Made by a program: the position numbers and the translations under genes. This document shows, in pieces, positions 54,883 to 57,449 of a DNA stretch of 57,449 bases. The notes under the pieces are model-generated. The model was not told the origin of the DNA. It saw nothing but the letters and a program-made list of their open reading frames with translations, and made no database searches. This stretch comes from an uncultured Spartobacteria bacterium (GTDB lineage Bacteria > Verrucomicrobiota > Verrucomicrobiia > Chthoniobacterales > Terrimicrobiaceae): positions 1-57,449 of the forward strand of contig CALFPA010000024.1 of the NCBI GenBank assembly GCA_937919825.1, given 5' to 3'. The number at the start of each line of letters is the position of its first letter. Within the stretch, counting starts at the first letter, position 1.

Positions 54883-55299
54883 ATGAAAGTTCTCCTCTTC
54901 TCTTTTTTGGCCATTCTTTTGTCGGGTTGTGCCGCGATTGAGCAGGCCCAGCGCGCCAGCACCGAGCGCATTCTTTCCGCCGCTGGCTTCGAGCCGACTC
55001 CGGCCAACACCGCCGCCCGCCAAAAATCCCTCGCCTCGCTCACGCCCTACAAAGTCGAACGCAAGCTCCGCCACAACGAGTTCTACTACCTCTACGCCGT
55101 GCCCGAGCAGAACCTCGTCTACATCGGCAACCAAGCAGCCTACGGCAAATACCAGGAACTTCTCATCCAACAGGAAATCGCCAACGCGAACCTGAATGCC
55201 GCCCAGATGCAAATGAACACCGCCCAGCAATGGAATGACTGGTCCTGCTGGGGGACCGCCGGGGTGATGCTTCCTCCGCCGCGCATGCGAGTCCATTGA
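54883..55299 (+). CDS. Small lipoprotein of unknown function
   Basis: Protein of 138 residues with a lipoprotein signal (LLFSFLAILLSGC; lipobox LSGC). The mature part has a helix (AIEQAQRASTERILSAAGF), a beta part (NEFYYLYAVPEQNLVYIGN) and a Gln/Asn/Met-rich helix (NANLNAAQMQMNTAQQW). The helix-beta-hairpin order is compatible with a small envelope protein. Function unknown. It lies 50 bases after glyS and 57 before holB. Confidence 0.68.
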   Translation: MKVLLFSFLAILLSGCAAIEQAQRASTERILSAAGFEPTPANTAARQKSLASLTPYKVERKLRHNEFYYLYAVPEQNLVYIGNQAAYGKYQELLIQQEIANANLNAAQMQMNTAQQWNDWSCWGTAGVMLPPPRMRVH

Positions 55300-55356
55300 C
55301 CCGCCAAAGGGGAATAGGATCGACGCCACCGTCGATATTCGCGACATTCCGCACGA

Positions 55357-56316
55357 ATGGCACTCGCCAAGGAAAGAGCCTTTGAACGCCTGCGCGATGC
55401 CCGCAAGTCGGGCCGCCTCGCCCATGCCTGTTTGTTGAGCGGGCCTCCCGGTGCGGGAAAAAAATGGCTCGCTGCCGAGTTGGCCGCACTCGTTTTAGGC
55501 TCCAGCGCGAACGAGGTTTTGTCCCATCCGGACCTGCACCAGGTCGCGCCGGAATCGAAATCGCGCCGAATCCTCATCAGCCAAATGCGCGACCTCGAGC
55601 ACGCGATCCAGATGAAGCCACTCCTCGGAGCCAACAAAGTCGCCGTGATCCATGATGCCGACCGACTTCAGCCTGAGGCGGCGAACGCCTTTTTGAAAAC
55701 GCTCGAGGAGCCGCCCTCCGGTTGCCACATCGTCCTCACGACCACCCTGCGCGATGCCGTTCTGCAAACCATCCTCTCCCGCTGCATCACGATTCCACTC
55801 CTCGCCCCAGCCGGTGCTTCGCGGGACGAACTCTCCGCGGCCGTAGCCGCGGAATTCGAAAAGACCCTCCTCCAAGCCGGTGGAGCGGATGCGGGCGCCG
55901 CGTTTCGATTCACTCGATTTTTCCAAGCCACACTCGCCGGCGTTCGCGAAAATGTTTCCGACGGTCTCGATGCTGAATTGAAGGAACAAGTGAAGCGCCA
56001 CCGCGACTCGATTAACAAATCGTGGAAGGAAACACGGGAGGACCAAATCAAGGCGCAGACCGAGTCCGCTGCCTTGCGGGAGCGGGAACGCCTCCTCGCG
56101 GCAATCGGGGAAGTCATGGCCTCCGCTCTTCGCTACAAATTGCAGCCCGAAGAATCGGCCAGACCTGAAATCCGCCGCCTCGCCGAGGCCAATGACGCCC
56201 GAATTTTGCTCAAGCGCCACGATGCGCTCGAGCGGACGAGGCGTCTCCTGGCCTCGGGAACTCAAGAGGCGCTTGCGCTCGAGAGCGGATTTCTTCAAAT
56301 GATTTCCAATCCATGA
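55357..56316 (+). CDS. holB: DNA polymerase III delta' subunit
   Basis: Clamp-loader subunit of the replicase. The protein has 319 residues. Visible features are LSGPPGAGKKWLAAELAA, the DADRLQPEAANAFLKTLEEPP signature of the family (delta'/gamma), and ILSRC. The cysteine zinc module between the Walker A-like loop and the second motif is missing; the loop LGSSANEVLSHPDLHQ has no cysteine. The C-terminal half is a long charged helical region. It could be a generic clamp-loader-like AAA protein, but delta' is the best fit. It overlaps proB by four bases. Confidence 0.83.
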   Translation: MALAKERAFERLRDARKSGRLAHACLLSGPPGAGKKWLAAELAALVLGSSANEVLSHPDLHQVAPESKSRRILISQMRDLEHAIQMKPLLGANKVAVIHDADRLQPEAANAFLKTLEEPPSGCHIVLTTTLRDAVLQTILSRCITIPLLAPAGASRDELSAAVAAEFEKTLLQAGGADAGAAFRFTRFFQATLAGVRENVSDGLDAELKEQVKRHRDSINKSWKETREDQIKAQTESAALRERERLLAAIGEVMASALRYKLQPEESARPEIRRLAEANDARILLKRHDALERTRRLLASGTQEALALESGFLQMISNP

Positions 56317-57080
56317 AGAAACGGATCGTCATCAAACTCGGCACCGGGGTGCTCTCCACGCCCGCCGGAAAATCGCTGGATACCGACCAGTTCACACGCC
56401 TTACCGCCGAGATCGCCGCCCTCCAAAAAGAGGGTCACTCCTGCATCCTGGTGAGCAGTGCCGCGATCGCCGCTGGCGTGAGAGTCCTCAAGCTCAAACA
56501 ACGCCCCGACGACCTCTCGGGTAAGCAAGCATGCGCGGCGGCCGGCCAGCCCGAGCTGATGAGGCTCTACGCCACTTCATTTAAAAAACACGGATTCGCC
56601 GTTGCCCAACTTCTCCTCACGCACGGCGACATCGATAGCTTCATGCGCCGCGACAATGCCCGCAACACTCTCGACTGCCTGCTCGAGCGCGGAGCAATTC
56701 CGATCATCAACGAAAATGACTCCGTTGCGGTCGAGGAACTCCGGTTCGGCGACAACGACCGCCTTTCCGCTGAGGTCGCGATTCTCGCCGAGGCGGATCA
56801 TTTGATCATTTTGACGAGCGTCGATGGCCTCCAAGACTCCAATGGCAAGCGGGTCGGCAAAGTCCGAAACATCTCCGAGGCGCTCCGCTTCGTTCGTCCA
56901 GACAAAGGTGCGGAGTCCGTGGGTGGAATGAAAACGAAGCTTGAGGCGGTGCGCAAAGTCTGTGCGGCCGGTATCTCCGCGCACATCCTCGATGGACGCA
57001 AGCCCGGCCAAATTCTCGGTGCGCTCCACGGCAAAGATGTGGGCACCGCCTTCTCGGCCAGCCCGCGAATCAAGCCATGA
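56313..57080 (+). CDS. proB: Glutamate 5-kinase, short form without PUA domain
   Basis: First step of proline synthesis: ATP-dependent phosphorylation of glutamate. The protein has 255 residues and stops after the amino-acid kinase domain, so the C-terminal PUA domain of E. coli ProB (367 residues) is absent. Motifs are RIVIKLGTGVLS, LVSSAAIAAGV, IPIINENDSVAVEELRFGDNDRLSAEVA and GGMKTKLEAVRKV. Proline feedback may differ from E. coli. It overlaps holB upstream and the permease gene downstream by four bases each; proA is not in the window. Confidence 0.94.
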   Translation: MKKRIVIKLGTGVLSTPAGKSLDTDQFTRLTAEIAALQKEGHSCILVSSAAIAAGVRVLKLKQRPDDLSGKQACAAAGQPELMRLYATSFKKHGFAVAQLLLTHGDIDSFMRRDNARNTLDCLLERGAIPIINENDSVAVEELRFGDNDRLSAEVAILAEADHLIILTSVDGLQDSNGKRVGKVRNISEALRFVRPDKGAESVGGMKTKLEAVRKVCAAGISAHILDGRKPGQILGALHGKDVGTAFSASPRIKP

Positions 57081-57449
57081 GGCTCGCTGTCGTCGTTTGG
57101 GCGATCGGAAGAAACACCCTCACCGATCTCGTTCGCCAAAAGGTTTTTTATTTCCTGCTGATCTTCGCGCTGCTGGTCATCGGCAATTCCGCCTTCATCG
57201 CGAAGCTGTCATTCCAAGAACAATTTCAGATGTTAAAAGACATCTCGCTCGGGGCCATGTCGGTCTTCAGCTCGCTCCTCGCCATTCTCGCCACGGCAAA
57301 TTTTTTGCCGAAGGACATGGAGGACCGCACGATTTACACGATCCTCGCCAAGCCAGTGCCTCGGCATTGCTACTTGCTGGGAAAACTCTGCGGCATCCTC
57401 GCCCTGCTCGCCATCGCGATTTTGTTGATGAGCGGTTTGTTTCTCGGCG
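57077..57449 (+). CDS. ABC-2 type transporter permease (3' end outside window)
   Basis: An ATG at 57077 overlaps the proB stop (ATGA) and opens a frame that runs off the right edge. The translation starts MRLAVVVWAIGRNTLTDLVR and has a membrane helix (VFYFLLIFALLVIGNSAF). It continues with ATANFLPKDMEDRTIYTIL and AKPVPRHCYLLGKLCGILAL, the loop and second helix typical of ABC-2/NosY-type permeases. The ATP-binding partner is not visible. At least 124 residues are present. Confidence 0.82.
   Translation, partial: MRLAVVVWAIGRNTLTDLVRQKVFYFLLIFALLVIGNSAFIAKLSFQEQFQMLKDISLGAMSVFSSLLAILATANFLPKDMEDRTIYTILAKPVPRHCYLLGKLCGILALLAIAILLMSGLFLG

Overview
The window looks like chromosomal DNA of a Verrucomicrobiota bacterium. 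It is Gram-negative with an outer membrane (secretins, LptD, lipoproteins with lipoboxes). It has the Amuc_1098-type pilus secretins and the helical WxxxDPxxA repeat protein I associate with that phylum. Coding strands are rich in C-ending codons, except in the first 4.6 kb and in the small SMR transporter, which are more AT-rich. This placement is inference from gene content; there is no rRNA gene here to confirm it. I saw no tRNA, rRNA, CRISPR array, transposase or prophage.

Layout. 1-4.7 kb: two tandem, translationally coupled secretin paralogues, the first cut by the window edge. 4.7-8.4 kb: an alpha/beta hydrolase, a small secreted protein, a deoxyhypusine-synthase-like protein and metF. 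8.5-12.6 kb: a chaperone block, dnaK-groES-groEL, closed by a clear terminator. 12.7-21.3 kb: plus-strand singletons (helical repeat protein, AAA/DUF4143 ATPase, transketolase, Fe-S-type CysH, two methyltransferase-like proteins, an SMR pump, TrmL) separated by dispersed palindromic elements. Two 16-bp sites resembling ParB-binding parS sites, with the same one-base deviation, flank trmL. 21.5-35.7 kb: a long minus-strand run, STAS protein - SpoIIE phosphatase - grpE - dnaJ - nnr - acyltransferase - lptD - ugd - thyA - folA - secA. Most junctions overlap or are under 70 bp. 35.8-37.2 kb: a lipoprotein and two tail-to-tail DoxX-like proteins. 37.4-43.5 kb: gyrB and gyrA with a Phd/PIN toxin-antitoxin pair inserted between them on the same strand. 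43.6-57.4 kb: an STT3-like membrane protein, a saccharopine-dehydrogenase-like/aldehyde dehydrogenase pair, msrA, cytidine deaminase with a copper ATPase, a HI0933-type flavoprotein, glyS, a lipoprotein, and holB-proB-ABC permease (cut by the right edge).

How the genes fit together. DnaK-GroES-GroEL and GrpE-DnaJ complete the main cytosolic chaperone set, but in two distant clusters. The second is translationally coupled to a partner-switching phosphatase and next to a STAS protein, which suggests signalling control. MetF, ThyA and FolA belong to one-carbon metabolism. LptD, SecA, Ugd and the acyltransferase serve the envelope.

Most interesting points: the paired parS-like sites; the toxin-antitoxin module between gyrB and gyrA; GyrA with Gln83/Pro87 at the quinolone-contact positions; the Rsb-like pair joined to grpE-dnaJ; two families of dispersed palindromes; and a eukaryote/archaea-type deoxyhypusine synthase homologue.
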